Positions 1 to 11,228 are shown, counted from the first letter of the stretch. The stretch is 64,000 nt of DNA from Macrolepiota albuminosa (GCA_027475525.1 JAMWFC010000058.1:558001-622000), one strand, 5' to 3'. The notes: generated by a model from the sequence alone, not told the origin. A program made the numbers and translations.

Positions 1-2
1 GC

Positions 3-765
3 AAGCCTATCAATGTACGAAACCTGGAGCCTATTGGAGAAGTCTATGCACTTCTTCTTGGCTATTGCCAACGCCTATGGCCAGATCTCAATCTTGTTCC
101 TGAGTTTTCACCCATCTCCGGCATGTCTTTTGTTGCATCTCAAGTTGCCAGATTGATCCCTTATATTCGAAAGGATGGAATCCGATATGGATGTACTTAT
201 AATAAACGTACTCAAGCAGACAGCCTGGCTTTTATGTCAACTCCGAATGAAGATGATCTACGAGTAGCCATCGAGATTCAAAATCTCTTTGTAATTCAAG
301 TTCCAAACTCAAACCAGGAACCACATGTATGTGGATTGATTAGGCGCTTGCAAGATGGGGCAAACATTCCTCCATTTCCTTGGGATATGTAGTAAGTCAA
401 ATTTTGAATACTATCCCATATTAGCAAATAATTATCTTCTTAGCGCATCAACCCTTGGAATTCAGGTGACATTTGCCGATGAATTCTTGCCATCCGAAGT
501 CATTCCAGTCTCTCAAATTGAGGCACCCCTTGCATTGATTCCTATTTATTCTCGGGTCATCAAACGGGATCTCTGGGTATCAATTTCATTTGATCATGTA
601 TGTGCTATAGTTCTCATCTCTGACTTTACTACATTTCAATTTATAGATGGGTGCTATCAATTTCATTTGATCATGTATGTGCTATAGTTCTCATCTCTGA
701 CTTTACTACATTTCAATTTATAGATGGGTGCCGAACCTGAAGATTACGATTTTGACATGAACTAG
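3..765 (+). CDS. 3' part of a gene of unknown function (5' end outside window)
   Basis: The frame is open from base 3, so the start lies left of the window. Likely exons are 3-391, 444-597 and 724-765, with the stop at 763-765. The first junction (donor GTAAGT at 92 of that line, acceptor TTCTTAG before 444) joins TA+C into a Tyr codon and continues a plausible reading that includes the stretch LALIPIYSRVIKRDLWVSI. The last donor (GTATGTGC at 598) and acceptor (TTTATAG) lie in a 77-bp unit that is duplicated in this sequence; removing one copy gives a simple 3-exon tail ending in DYDFDMN. I do not recognise a domain. Its neighbour on the other strand is also an unknown gene, and both sit close to a solo LTR, so an origin in a transposon is possible but not shown. 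Confidence 0.5.
578..731. repeat. Perfect 77-bp tandem duplication no. 1
   Basis: Copies are 578-654 and 655-731, identical and directly abutting. The bases on both outer sides differ, so the repeat length is exactly 77. It contains the last intron of the gene at 3-765. It belongs to a set of eight such duplications and is most likely an assembly artefact. Confidence 0.93.
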
Positions 766-776
766 CAAGCACAAGC

Positions 777-2630
777 TTAAATAGCCAGACAGCCTTCTTC
801 ATCTGTCGTCTCTGTAAATTCATCGGAGTCCTTCCCTACCTCCAGATCCTGCATCTTCGCTTTTCCTTTTCCCTTCTTCTTTTTCTCTTTGACCTTGACC
901 CTCTTTGCCTCAACTTCTTCAACTTTTAATTTCTTACGCCGAACTTTGCTCTTTTCTTCTCGTGCCCTTTTTTGCTTTTCTTCAAGTTCCTCTGGATCGA
1001 TTGCATCACCCCAAAGTCTGCCGTTGTCAGCAAGGAGTTTATCACAAGCTTTGTTAGCTGGATTTGAGTCTAACCATTCCTGACGAACCATCCATCGTCG
1101 GGCTTTGTTTTTGATTGAGTTTGCATGTGGCGGTTTGTAGTCTTTAGCTTCTCCTCGGACCCTCAGTGTATATTTGATTGACTGGTCAGGGTCAGGTACA
1201 GCATCGAGTGCTTGGTAGAATTCGTTCAGCTAAATGCTAGTGAGTAACTTATATGCAATGCTTAGCGGAAATTAACTCACAATATCAGTTCGGTAAACAG
1301 GAGGATGCGAGATATATCGACCTGGAACAAGCTTTCCATTGTCATCGTAACAGTCTTCATCATCCGACATTAGAGTTGAAGTCATGGCGGCGTTATACTT
1401 CGGGTCCCGCCATTTGCTGTCATGTGGAAGTTTGTCACGTTTCTTGATACGCACTTTCAATTTCTAATTTTTGACAGGGATCAATAGTTTATGAATGTTG
1501 AAAATTGACTTACTCCTTGCTGTCGTGAGACTTTCAATTTCTAATTTTTGACAGGGATCAATAGTTTATGAATGTTGAAAATTGACTTACTCCTTGCTGT
1601 CGTGAGTGACGACTAGATCTAGCTGTTTCGGTAATTTCCATGCTGTTCCGTACACCTTTCTGACCATCATTATCAGCTATCTCCATATCTTGGACCATGC
1701 CAATATTTGACGAGATCGCCTTCTTGCGTTGGGCTCGTTTGAACTCTTTCGCAAGGTCTTTGAATTTCTGAATTATGCGAGCTTCACGATCATCTTTACT
1801 GACGTGTTCGATGGCAGCAGTAGCAGAGGGTATGGTCTGTTTTCCATTTTCAAGCACTTCACGGCTAATCAGCATAAGATTAGCCCAGTTATCAGGATCA
1901 GTGTGTGGCCGGTCCCAGTGGAAACGTATGGCTTTCACTTCTGTTCCAGGTCTCACCGGCCATTCATCATTCGATTTAGGATAAAGTGGCAAGACATCTG
2001 CTGTGAGTTTGCCTGGACAACCCATTGCCTCAATGAACTGAGCTCGAATAAGTGCCTGAATACAATGCATTGACGATGGGTAAGCTATTTATTTTTCAAA
2101 TGAATACATATACTCACCTTGAAGATATTGCTGTTGGCATGTGCCGTACTCAACTCCATCGCAAGTCTGCCTTCTTGATTATAACCGTCGTCTTCAAGTT
2201 CACTCTCGAGCTCAATACCACTATTTTCCTCCTCCATCGAGTATGTAACTTCCATCTTCTCTTTTTTCAGCCCATCAAGCTCCCTTTTCAGCCCATCAAG
2301 CTCCTGAAATATCTTCTCGTTTGTGCTCTTTCCCTCGGTGATAGTCCTTTCGTTGCACTCCTTCAAGTGTTTATTTTCGGCCCTCAATGTTTCGATATCT
2401 TTTTCCAGTGCTGCAACTCTCATCTCCAATGTTGTTACTCGACTTACTACTGCAGTTCTCAACACCTTCTCGCGCGACGGAGGAACATCAATGGGCGAAA
2501 GTAGAACCAGATCGATAACTGGCGTTGATATTGTGGGTTGGACAGGCATCAATCGCGAGATATTTTCACAGCCAAGAGTTGAGGAACTAGTAGGAAAATT
2601 GAATGTTGGATAGCTATAGGGGGTGCTCAT
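777..2630 (-). CDS. Coiled-coil, lysine-rich protein of unknown function
   Basis: A four-exon reading on the minus strand. It starts with ATG at 2630 and runs through a first exon rich in heptad-like segments (LEMRVAALEKDIETLRAENK, then two copies of ELDGLK), a second exon with DEWPVRPGTEVKAIRFHWD, a third with SDDEDCYDDNGKLVPGRY and a last exon that ends in a very basic KKKKGKGKAK run and the stop at 777. Introns have clear GTGAGT or GTAAGT donors. The 77-bp duplication at 1453-1606 covers the short intron between exons 2 and 3 and a piece of both flanks; the true gene presumably has one copy. The coiled coil and basic tail suggest a nucleic-acid or scaffold role, but this is inference. No family recognised. 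Confidence 0.55.
1453..1606. repeat. Perfect 77-bp tandem duplication no. 2
   Basis: Copies 1453-1529 and 1530-1606 are identical and abut, with mismatches on both outer sides. They duplicate an intron and its two splice sites in the gene at 777-2630. Same class of artefact as the other seven. Confidence 0.93.
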
Positions 2631-2679
2631 GCTCGTAGCAGTGTTGGTATGCTAGCTTTACGTGCTCTATACATTTCGT

Positions 2680-3641
2680 TGATGACGCCCAAAGTTTGGT
2701 CAGTAACAAATGTAACAATTGTGTTACCGTACCAAGAGTGTGCGTTGGGCGCGCTAAAAGTAATTTGAGGAGTCCCGGGCAGGTCCCAGAGAACGCGTCT
2801 GTGAAAAAGGTGAAAAGTCGGTAACGGGTGCCGGCAAGTGTAAGCGCTAAGGTAAAGCGCCTAGGAAGAAGCGGTAAGTGAAGACGGCAAGGGGGAGCGG
2901 CAAGAGCACGATAAGCTTAGCGAAGTTCTAAGCGTCGATAATGCCTGCCGTAGTTGCAAGGCGCGAGTATGTCGAGTGTTGGCGAACGTCTGCAACTGCC
3001 GATGAGTTTTGACGTTGCCGACCGTAGCGTAAATGAGCTCTTGAGCGTAAGGGAGAGACTGAAGTAAGGGGAGTAAACTGTGGTCTATTCGTCTGATCTG
3101 ATGATTGTGTATGTACAAGTCGGTAAGTAATATATATACTACAAGGAGTTCACCGTCGCCAGTGACCAACCATCGCCAAAGTGCGGTAAACTGGAAAATT
3201 TCATAGGGGTAGCTCCAACGGTTTCCGATCCCTACCGTCCTTTGAGGACCCTTGGCGCCACCAGGCGGCAGATCGCGGTGCTAAACCATCAATCCATCAC
3301 CCTTCTGTCTGTCAGAACACCTAAGCGACGTTGGGCGCCAAATCGAGACGGTAAGCGGTGTCAGACGCCAAGGTCAAACGCCAAGCTGTCCGTCAGTTTT
3401 TGATAGATCATCAAGCTTCTCGCTAAGCGCTGTCGTCAGTGACTGATGCCATCTGTCAGTTGTCATTCCTGCTGCCGTCGGCGCTATCATTGATTGGATC
3501 TGCTTCTTGCCGTGCGCGGCCGTCAGAAATGGCTTAAAATAGGTAGAACGCGCGCGCTAAGTTCGGGACGAGTGCGGCAAGGTTTCCGGAGCCGGTGCCG
3601 AGCCTGCCGTTGATGCGCCTAACCTGTATAGGGTCCTATCA
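2680..3641 (-). mobile_element. Solo LTR of the Ty3/Gypsy family present at 55516-64000
   Basis: The segment is the reverse complement of the LTR at 55516-56469. Both ends coincide with the termini of that LTR (TGAT at one end, ATCA at the other), and similarity stops at these points. A short target-site duplication, TCGT, lies at 2676-2679 and 3642-3645; a 5-bp reading (TCGTT) is also possible. No internal Gypsy sequence is attached, so this is a solo LTR left by recombination between two LTRs. It is 962 bp against 954 bp in the complete copy, with scattered substitutions and small indels, so the two copies are not the product of one very recent event. Confidence 0.9.
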
Positions 3642-4203
3642 TCGTTTCCTCTCTTATCCGTTGACATCTGGGACGTGCAAAAAGAAGCAGTATGGATTCA
3701 TTTGCGGGTCAAATTATCTGTACAGTATAATTCAAGGGTATTCTATGCGGGAGAACTTGAGGGTATTGATGGTAAAATCAGGAAATCTCGGTAAATATCC
3801 CAACTGAGAGGTTTTGAGGGTATTTTAAAGAACATTTGAGGTTTTCTGAAAATTTACTCACATTTCCTCAGTTTGATCTTTCGAGAGCTTATGCTGTGTT
3901 GTCTATGACAAGGTGGCTTTGTGAGATATCTTTCGTGGATTATTTGACACAAAGCTACCTTGTTATGGACAAGTACTTACATCATCCCAATCAATCAGAC
4001 CTGTGATGTGCCCTATTCATTGACAAAAATCAATGATTGCACTTAATTGAGCTGTTACTGGTCGTCAAGTCAGAGTGAGCCTCAGGAGGGCCTGTACAGC
4101 CTGTCCCAACTCTGATGCTTATATGTATTAATAATTACTTCTACCCAGGGAGAGGTGTGGTGGGTAGTTACAAAATAATATGCCTTGCTGAACCTGCATT
4201 CAG
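3642..4203. other. AT-rich stretch without a gene
   Basis: No supported gene. It contains the hairpin at 3899-3972 and leads into the inverted-repeat element at 4204. The short ORF running out of the solo LTR at 3595 is chance. Confidence 0.5.
3899..3972 (+). repeat. 25-bp hairpin whose only mismatches are G-U pairs
   Basis: The left arm is 3899-3923 and the right arm 3948-3972, with a 24-nt loop. The arms are complementary at 22 of 25 positions. At the other three the plus-strand RNA would form G-U wobble pairs, so the plus-strand transcript could pair along the whole stem. On the minus strand these would be A-C mismatches. It could be a small foldback element, or a structured RNA. No Pol III or other promoter was recognised. 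Confidence 0.6.
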
Positions 4204-4424
4204 GTCATCTTAAGTGAACCTCCCTTTGGGGCAGGACAACATATCTAGAGAGTTTGTTGTCAAAGTGAGACTTCCTTGGGGATAGGTTTTACTTGCAGCT
4301 CCCTCTCTAGGTCTACACATGATAATCATGGCTTATAATGGGTTATTCTTCAAGTACTTTCATTGGTCACATAAAAACATCTGTTTTGATTGCCATATTT
4401 TGGTAGCCAAGGTTGGGCATAGAC

Positions 4425-4441
4425 AACAACAACAACAACAA
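4425..4441. repeat. Short CAA microsatellite
   Basis: A run of five to six CAA units lies inside the inverted-repeat element and encodes nothing supported. Confidence 0.7.
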
Positions 4442-4618
4442 CTACCACCACTCCACTCCATCCCAATCACAAATTCACTACAAGCACCCACTCATCTACA
4501 CAGGGCCTTATTTTACCCATTTAGTTTACTAAACAAAAATCCCTATTCAATGTTTTTATATACTTTTCCTTTCCACTCAACTTTCAATGCACAACTTTTC
4601 AATTTTCAACTTTCATTC

Positions 4619-5224
4619 TCACACTTTATTCTCAATATTAAAAAGTGCTAAAAACTTTAAAACTTCATAATGGGCTTCAAGGTCTTTGAGGTGATTGCTC
4701 TCTATGGACTTGATATTGATATTGATAGCAAAAGAATGTTTCAGTTGGGATTCTGTCAATATCATCTCATGTGTTACCCTCTTGTTCACTCTCATGTCAA
4801 TGTGATCCAGAAGGCTGTTCATCAGTGGATCAGCTTCTTTCAATCCCCTCTCTGTGTTTATGTTTTTCTCACTCTTTTTCCTTTTCTTCAATGGTGTTGA
4901 GTAAAGTAAGATAACTTGAGATTGCATCACATCTGTGCTCCTCATCAGCTCCAAATTGGTTAATGATTTGGGTGATAGCAGTGACTTTGATCTTTCATCT
5001 GCATTGGAAGTCGTTGATGGCAGACTCAAGACATTGAATAAATAGTTGTTCCTGATGAGTTGTTGGCATGTCAGGTGGTGGAGTGTTTCTATCCATTCAG
5101 CTAGCTTTGGTCTGACTCCTAGATCATTCAGAAGGCTGTTCCTTTTGCTTCCCATGAAAAACTCATAAGGTTTCACTTTTGAGTGACTGGGGAGTGACTT
5201 GCATAGCAATGTGTAGTAGCGCAA
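4619..5224 (-). CDS. ORF inside the inverted-repeat element, unknown
   Basis: An open frame of about 200 codons, AT-rich in codon use and unlike the host genes. The frame has no ATG at its beginning; the first in-frame ATG comes about 24 codons in (MGSKRNSLLND). Visible features are a basic patch (LKKRKKSEK) and a predominantly helical-looking C-terminal half. No transposase motif such as a DDE triad or zinc finger could be recognised. It may be a remnant, a spliced fragment of a larger gene, or a chance ORF. Its position between the inverted repeats is the only reason to keep it. Confidence 0.25.
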   Translation of the reverse strand: MRYYTLLCKSLPSHSKVKPYEFFMGSKRNSLLNDLGVRPKLAEWIETLHHLTCQQLIRNNYLFNVLSLPSTTSNADERSKSLLSPKSLTNLELMRSTDVMQSQVILLYSTPLKKRKKSEKNINTERGLKEADPLMNSLLDHIDMRVNKRVTHEMILTESQLKHSFAININIKSIESNHLKDLEAHYEVLKFLALFNIENKV

Positions 5225-5425
5225 AATTGTATTTAAGTTTTTTAGCAGTTAAAACATAGTTTTCACATGACCAATGACAGAATTCAGAGTACTGAGTTAT
5301 CATGTGCAATGCCTAAAGAGAGGCACAGGTGAGACCTACCCTCAGTGAAGTCTCATTTCAATGACCACTCTCTAGGTGAGTTGTCCTCATGCTGAGTGGA
5401 GTGTCATCAAAGATGACCAAGAAAT

Positions 5426-6336
5426 AGATTGAGTTACTTTGACTATCTAAAGATTACTCTGTGAGATGGTTTTCTGTTTTCATTGGTTAAATGGCCCACC
5501 TAGAGAGAAATCACTAAGATGGTTGTCCTGCTGGACTTAGGTCTCAGATTGCTCTCTGGGTGTAAGAATCATGTGTTTCACATGACTTGGTGCCTTCATT
5601 GGCCTCATGAAATTGGAGATTTAACCTGACTCAATAAAAGTTTAACTTTACATTATGCATCACTATTATACTATTTTGTAGTACAGAATGATGATGACAA
5701 TACATATGATGACCACTATCATAATGCCAAATATTAACCACTGCTTGTACATTCTGAAAAGATGTTGATGAGGGTGGGGTTATGAATAGTTGTATTCCCA
5801 GCAAGCCTAGCAGAAGCTAATATCAGCCAAACAAGGCTCCAGGAAGCTCCTGAGAAACCTTGTCCACAAATTTCCCACATCTAGGCCTCCAATCCACAAT
5901 TTTTGGGGCCTCCAATCTGCAATAATGGACAACATATGCAAAACATATGTCTTAAAAAGGAAATTTTCATTTTTTTCTTTTTTTACTGAGGTGAGGATTA
6001 TTGGGGAAACGATGCAATTTTTTGTGCTCTCACACATGTAATAAGTCCATATGTAAATTTACATTGAGAACCTGTCATACACCTCAATTAAAGGACTTGA
6101 ATGCTCATCAAAATCTCAAAATTTCATCCAGCTGAGCCTCAAATCCGCTATTTCGCAGACAAGGTTTCTCGGGAGCTTCCCGGGGCCTGCCAAACAGCTA
6201 AACAAGGAGCCAAAGTTGAAGGGGTCCATCATTATGAAAATGGCTGTAAAGAAGGTCAGATGGTGAAATAGTCAACTTTTTGCCCGGTCATGCAGACCAT
6301 GTGACTCCTGTACATTCTTATTGCTCTTATATTATA
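5426..6336. other. Repeat-rich, gene-free stretch
   Basis: No supported gene. It holds further copies of the CTAGAGAG motif near 5500 and the inverted repeat at 5839-6183. Confidence 0.5.
5839..6183. repeat. Small inverted-repeat (MITE-like) unit
   Basis: The 26 bases at 5839-5864 are the reverse complement of 6158-6183 with two mismatches, and similarity continues weakly on both sides. The enclosed 290 bp is AT-rich and noncoding. It resembles a miniature inverted-repeat element, but no target-site duplication was identified. Confidence 0.5.
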
Positions 6337-7095
6337 TTAGGTCTTCAAGGCTAGTGCACTGACCGTTTCAAAACGATTGATTGGAAACGAAAACTGAACT
6401 GCCAACGATTCGTGAGAAGTCGCACGGCCCGAAATTGAGTTTAAATTGTCCAGGTAACTCCGAGACGCGTTCCTTATTACGTGCTTTCCAGCAATGTCCT
6501 TAATGCCAAACCCAAGACCGGACTCGCCTGAAACATCACCCGAGCCCTCCGTAATAGTTGCCCAGTTGGTCATGTAAGTCTGCAAGGAAGAGTTGGAAGT
6601 TAGTTTCGACAACGCTGTTGAATTTAAAACTCAGCTTCTGGTATCGTTTTGAAACGGCCGATTGCACGAGCTGCAGTGGTTTCCGCTATGGAATGACTGG
6701 TAGTTACCAGAGCCTTGTCCATTCTGCGTAACCGGTAAGAAAGTAATGTCTTCTGTTCTAATGGGACAAGTAGTCTAACTGGTTCGTTGAAGGCAATTCC
6801 AACGTGTTCCATTTTAGGCAAAAAGGGTTACACTAGCCTTGGAGACCCCTATATTGGAACATTAGAACAGACTTTTAGAGCTATGTGATGTCCCGAACGA
6901 GGACCTTGAAACACAGTGGTACGCATGTCCTATATAGCTTTCCCGATTGAGAATTTCATTTTACCTTCACATCATTTGGAGCCGCAAGAATCTTCTGATG
7001 GATGATGGGTTACGCGAATGTAAAGAAGCCGCAATACCTGCGCATACCTCTGGTATAAGAAATGCATATCGCAAGTCGTTTGTGTGCGCTAGACG

Positions 7096-10000
7096 ATGAA
7101 GCGTTATCCGGTCCACTTTGGTCTCATTCTTGTTACTCTTTCGTATTCCCGTATTTCCATATGTGTTGATGTCGATGAACGTTTCCACACGAGCATTTCA
7201 GCCTCATTGGAGACATCCAGTAACAGCGTCACTCCTTCGCTATATACGCCGGCCTACCCGTCCCAGGCGTTTTTAATAGCAACCTCCACTGCAAGCGCCT
7301 ACACATCTGAGCGAGCGCATAGTTCGACTGCTGCCAGCATTGCGAGTTCTTCACCTACTTCCACGAAGAAGACAAGCTATCTAGCCCAGGAAGATATTGA
7401 CACCATATACGAGCGTCGTTCAGAAATAATCGTCGGTGCCCTTTCTGGTCGTGCTAATAACATTCCTTCTTGGTCTGAAATGTGTTTCTTTCTATGAATG
7501 TATTCACTGATGATAATCGATCAATCTAGGCTTTCTTCCTTGGGACCAGATGGAAAATGGCCTGACAACGAAGTCGATTACACGACTGGTTGTGCTGCCC
7601 GTCGAGCAAATTGGCCAGCCCAAGAGCATTGGCAACGTATTCGTCAGTCTTCAGAAATTATCGTGAATTTGAATTTGAATACTCATCTTTCACCTCCAGT
7701 GGTGATGGCTGCTGCTTGGCATGGCGGTCTCTTTGGTACAGATCAATACGTCAAAGACAGCGTCATCAGGGCAGCTATATCAAGCGCAATGAACTATTGG
7801 TTTTCAAGAGACTTCACAAACCTGGCTTGTCTTGCATCAGGTGGAACTGCATCTTGTCCATGCACCAATTCTGGTAACTCGTTATGGTAGGTGTTATGCT
7901 GGCTAGTAGCCTTAAAAAGGATGAGCCCTGAACCTGTCAAATCCACAGGAATACCAACTGGTTCTCTAATGTGAGGAGAAACAACTAATACTCGATTCGC
8001 CTTCTGAAAATGGCTACAGATCATCTTGATTCCGGACCTTGTAGGGCAGAGTTGTGTTTTGTTGAATGGATCTCTTGTTCCTGCAGAGGTTGTCAGTTGT
8101 GCCGGCATGCTGACCCGCTCATATGACACTTTCGATACCAATATTCCCGGCGTTGGATATCTAACGGGAGCCAACACTCTGGATGTCGCTAGTATTGGCA
8201 TTGATTTGTCCCTGCTCACTGCCAATCTCACGGTACTTACTGACGCGTATCGAAGGATACACTTGGAACTCGCCATTGGAAACACTGTCAAAGCTGATGG
8301 CATACGCGCTGATGGCGCTTTTGGTGAATACAAGGAGTTTTTTCTGTGGATATTATTTATGGTACTGATTGTTATCTTGACAGGACAGCATGGTGGAATT
8401 CTTTATAATGGGAACTATGGTAAGAAAGCTCTCTAACGTATCAGAATGTTTACTCAATAAGTGTCTTAGGCAAGGATTAGTACGTCCCTGTACACTCTTC
8501 ACTATGAATTTCACTGATAATTATGATTGTGACACGCGTAGCATCAACGATATTCTCGGTTTTGAAATAGAGGCTGGGGGCACTCATTTCGCTGCAGATG
8601 CTACTGCACAGGAAGCATTGGGAACTTTGTTTAATGGCGATCACTGGATGATATATGGGAACTCTTTGACGAGCACCTTGCACTGGGATTTCGTATGTGT
8701 TGCTGTTCTTCTCTTTCAGCTACTCATGCACGTTCTTTAAATAGTCTGTTTTAGGAAGATTCATCAGTTTTCCTGTCATTGACGCGCAGTAAGTTGCCTC
8801 ACCACCGTTGGATGGTCAATTGGTCCATTAATAATAACTTAGAGCCACAGGCAGCATACACTTAAACCTGATGCAAGTCTTGGAGTTAGGACAAATCTGG
8901 TCTTCTGAATCCCTAGTTACATTTGCCGAGAGCTTGTCGGAGACCGTGACAGGTGCTAATGCGGGGAATCTTGAGGGTAACCGCATGTTCTTTACAAATG
9001 ATTATATGGTAGGATTCTCCAATGAGATGAAAGCAAATCATACTCACCTAATAACCAGGTCCATCGTGGTCCTAATTATGTGACAAGTGTCAAGATGTAC
9101 TCATCGAGAACCAAGAACACAGAATGTACTAATTCCCAGAATGTAAGTGTTGGACAGAGATCGGGAACATCACAAGCTAAAAGGGCTCTAGCCTTTTGGA
9201 TTCCATCTCTCCGATGGAACGGTATACACATACCTTCGTGGTGATGAATACGAAGATATTGCTGCTGCTTGGGACTGGAACCTTATTCCAGGGATAACAG
9301 TTGATTATGAGGCAACAATTTTGAGCTGCGACCACACACAGTACAGTGGGGTTGAGAACTTCGTGGGCGGGGTTTCGGACGGACAAAGGGGGCTCGCTGT
9401 TATGAGGTACTCGAATCCGTTGACCCAATCCTTAAAATGGCAGAAAGTTTGGTTCTTCCTCGACGACGATGTGCAACATGTGATGATAGCGAACATCACA
9501 TCTACTACGAGTGCCCCAGTGTACTCTGTACTTGACCAACGTCTCCATACAACCCGCGTTGTTCAGGACGAAGTGATGCTTGACGGAACTAGGTTACAAA
9601 CACTGTGGCACGGAGACATAGGATATGTTCTGCCGCCAAGCGATTCTGACAGCCTGAACTTGGAGGTAGTAGTCGGGGAGAAGACTGGCAGCTGGTCAAA
9701 CATTGGAACTTCGACTCAACCTCCTGCTACTGTCGACCTGTTTACCGCTTGGATAGACCACAAGTCCCTTTCTATGCCGATTGCATACACCGCTTTTCCT
9801 GGCACGGACGTCCCAACATTCTCGAAAAAAAGCGAAAACCTTCGCCTTCGAACGGTGCAGAACGATGAGCACGTGTCCGCTGTATGTGATGAAGTTCATA
9901 AACTGTGCATGATCGTCTTTTGGGACATTAATGGGGGCTCAACCACCATTAACTCTCCATCTGAAGGACCTATCACCATCTCAGTTAATGGAAACAGCGC

Positions 10001-10172
10001 TTTAATCTATAAACTCAATTCTGGGAAGCTCGTCATCTCTGACCCGTCACAAACATTATACTCCATCGAGGTCCAGATCAGCTCCGAACAAATCGAGAAG
10101 ACTTTATCATTTGCCATGCCCCAAGGCGGGTTAGCAGGTAGTAGTGTAACTCAAAAAGTACGACTTCAATAG
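7096..10172 (+). CDS. Secreted polysaccharide lyase family 8 (hyaluronate/chondroitin/xanthan lyase type)
   Basis: Cleaves uronic-acid-containing polysaccharides by beta-elimination, and is probably secreted: the N-terminus has a hydrophobic stretch (FGLILVTLSYS). The gene model has 11 exons: 7096-7481, 7530-7886, 7949-7970, 8020-8323, 8384-8419, 8470-8479, 8542-8692, 8745-8788, 8843-9008, 9059-9142 and 9192-10172. All phases agree, giving 846 aa, normal for PL8. Family catalytic residues are visible: Asn in NTNWFSN (residues 249-255), His359 in GQHGG and Tyr368 in NGNYG. The alpha-toroid half is followed by the beta-sandwich half from about residue 420. Exon 6 is only 10 nt long. The substrate of fungal PL8 enzymes is not settled, so the exact activity is open. 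The neighbouring uS3 gene is convergent, about 100 bp away. Confidence 0.9.
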
Positions 10173-10271
10173 CTCATCGTTCCACCGATGCATTTGTTCA
10201 TACCGAGACCAATCAATGTCCAAGGGACAACATATGATGAAGTATACAGTGAATTGCAGAACTAAAACAGA

Positions 10272-11228
10272 TCAAAACACTGGCTGCTCGGCATAACTTT
10301 CAGCTGGTGGTTGATATGCTTCCTGAGGTGCGAAAGTCTCCTCAGCAGGTGCTGCAGGAGGGAAAGAGGCAGGCTCTCTTGACTCGGATGAAGGTTCAGA
10401 AACGATTTTGTCGGCGGGAGGTTCAAAGATTTGTACGGAATCTGGGAGGGGTTGGCGAGGTCCAGTTTGACCTTCGGGATCAGATCCCTTCATGCTGAAG
10501 AAGGAAAAAAGGATCATAAATAAACTGCACTGACAGATAGAAAGTGGAGAACGCACATTTTAACCTTGATACCAAGGACACCCTGCTTGAGAAGCACGTG
10601 GCGGACGGCGTGGTCGACGAAATCACGGGCGGGTTGACCGGAGTGCAGCATGAAACCATCGGTGAACTTCATCGACTTGGCACGAGCAGCGCGGAGCTTG
10701 CCAGAGACGACAACCTCGCAACCCTTAGCACCGGACTCCATGACGAAACGAAGAACACCATAGCAAGCACTACAAGGGTCGATCAGACGGATTTGCAAAT
10801 AATGATCATGGCTAGTACACACCGGCGGACAGCAAGGCCACCAAGGAGCTTGTATCTCAAACTCTCGCACTGGGCGATCGCAGAGAGACCACGGTATTGA
10901 ACCTTTTCGGCGTAAAGCTCGAGGGAGTTTTCGGGGAATTTAAAGCGCTTTTGGACAAGGGCAGTAAGTTCACGGATGCGGCGACCCTTCTCGCCAAGAA
11001 CTTCCTGGGTGTGTGTGGCACGAATGATGATCTTTTTTAAGATAAAAGATGAACAAACTAGCAGAGCAAGAGAGGAATGAGGATCACCTCAGTGCGTGCA
11101 TGGGTGACTCGGACATCGCAACCAGAGTAACCCTCCTCGGCAAGTTCACGGGTGAAAAATTCGTTGAGCTCAGCACGGAAAACACCGTCGGCGACAAACT
11201 TGCGTTTCTTGCTGATTTGGGCAGACAT
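10272..11228 (-). CDS. RPS3: 40S ribosomal protein uS3
   Basis: Small-subunit protein at the mRNA entry channel. Exons are 11088-11228, 10823-11031, 10557-10769 and 10272-10494, summing to 261 codons. The protein starts [15 protein letters not shown], typical for eukaryotic uS3. It carries the KH-domain stretch with [14 protein letters not shown] and the C-terminal domain with the conserved [20 protein letters not shown] segment. The tail after [11 protein letters not shown] is long and acidic, rich in Pro and Glu, as in other basidiomycetes. Introns are 44-62 nt with good borders. The start codon lies at 11226-11228. Confidence 0.97.

Larger units (their letters stand above)
4204..5425. mobile_element. 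Putative DNA element bounded by long imperfect inverted repeats
   Basis: About 190 bp at 4204-4395 matches the reverse complement of about 5232-5425 with many substitutions. Matching landmarks in order are GTCATCTT, AGGACAAC, CTAGAGAG, GTGAGACTTC/ATGAGACTTC, CACATGATAA and TCATTGGTCA. The arms enclose about 840 bp that includes a minus-strand ORF at 4619-5224. The layout is that of a degenerate terminal-inverted-repeat element or large foldback. No target-site duplication could be fixed because the outer ends fade. Further CTAGAGAG/GGACAAC motifs occur near 5510-5560, so the true ends may lie outside these limits. Confidence 0.5.

Noticed and set aside
4319..4651. Plus-strand ORF with a Gln run from the CAA repeat
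   Set aside because: The frame is created by the microsatellite and low complexity; no other support.
6337..6821. Two adjacent minus-strand ORFs that might form a gene upstream of the PL8 gene
   Set aside because: No in-frame splice join was found between them, no domain is visible and one is bordered by a 15-bp inverted repeat (near 6362 and 6645); it looks like repeat debris.
10544..10900. Plus-strand ORF across the uS3 gene
   Set aside because: It is a shadow of the conserved uS3 reading on the other strand.
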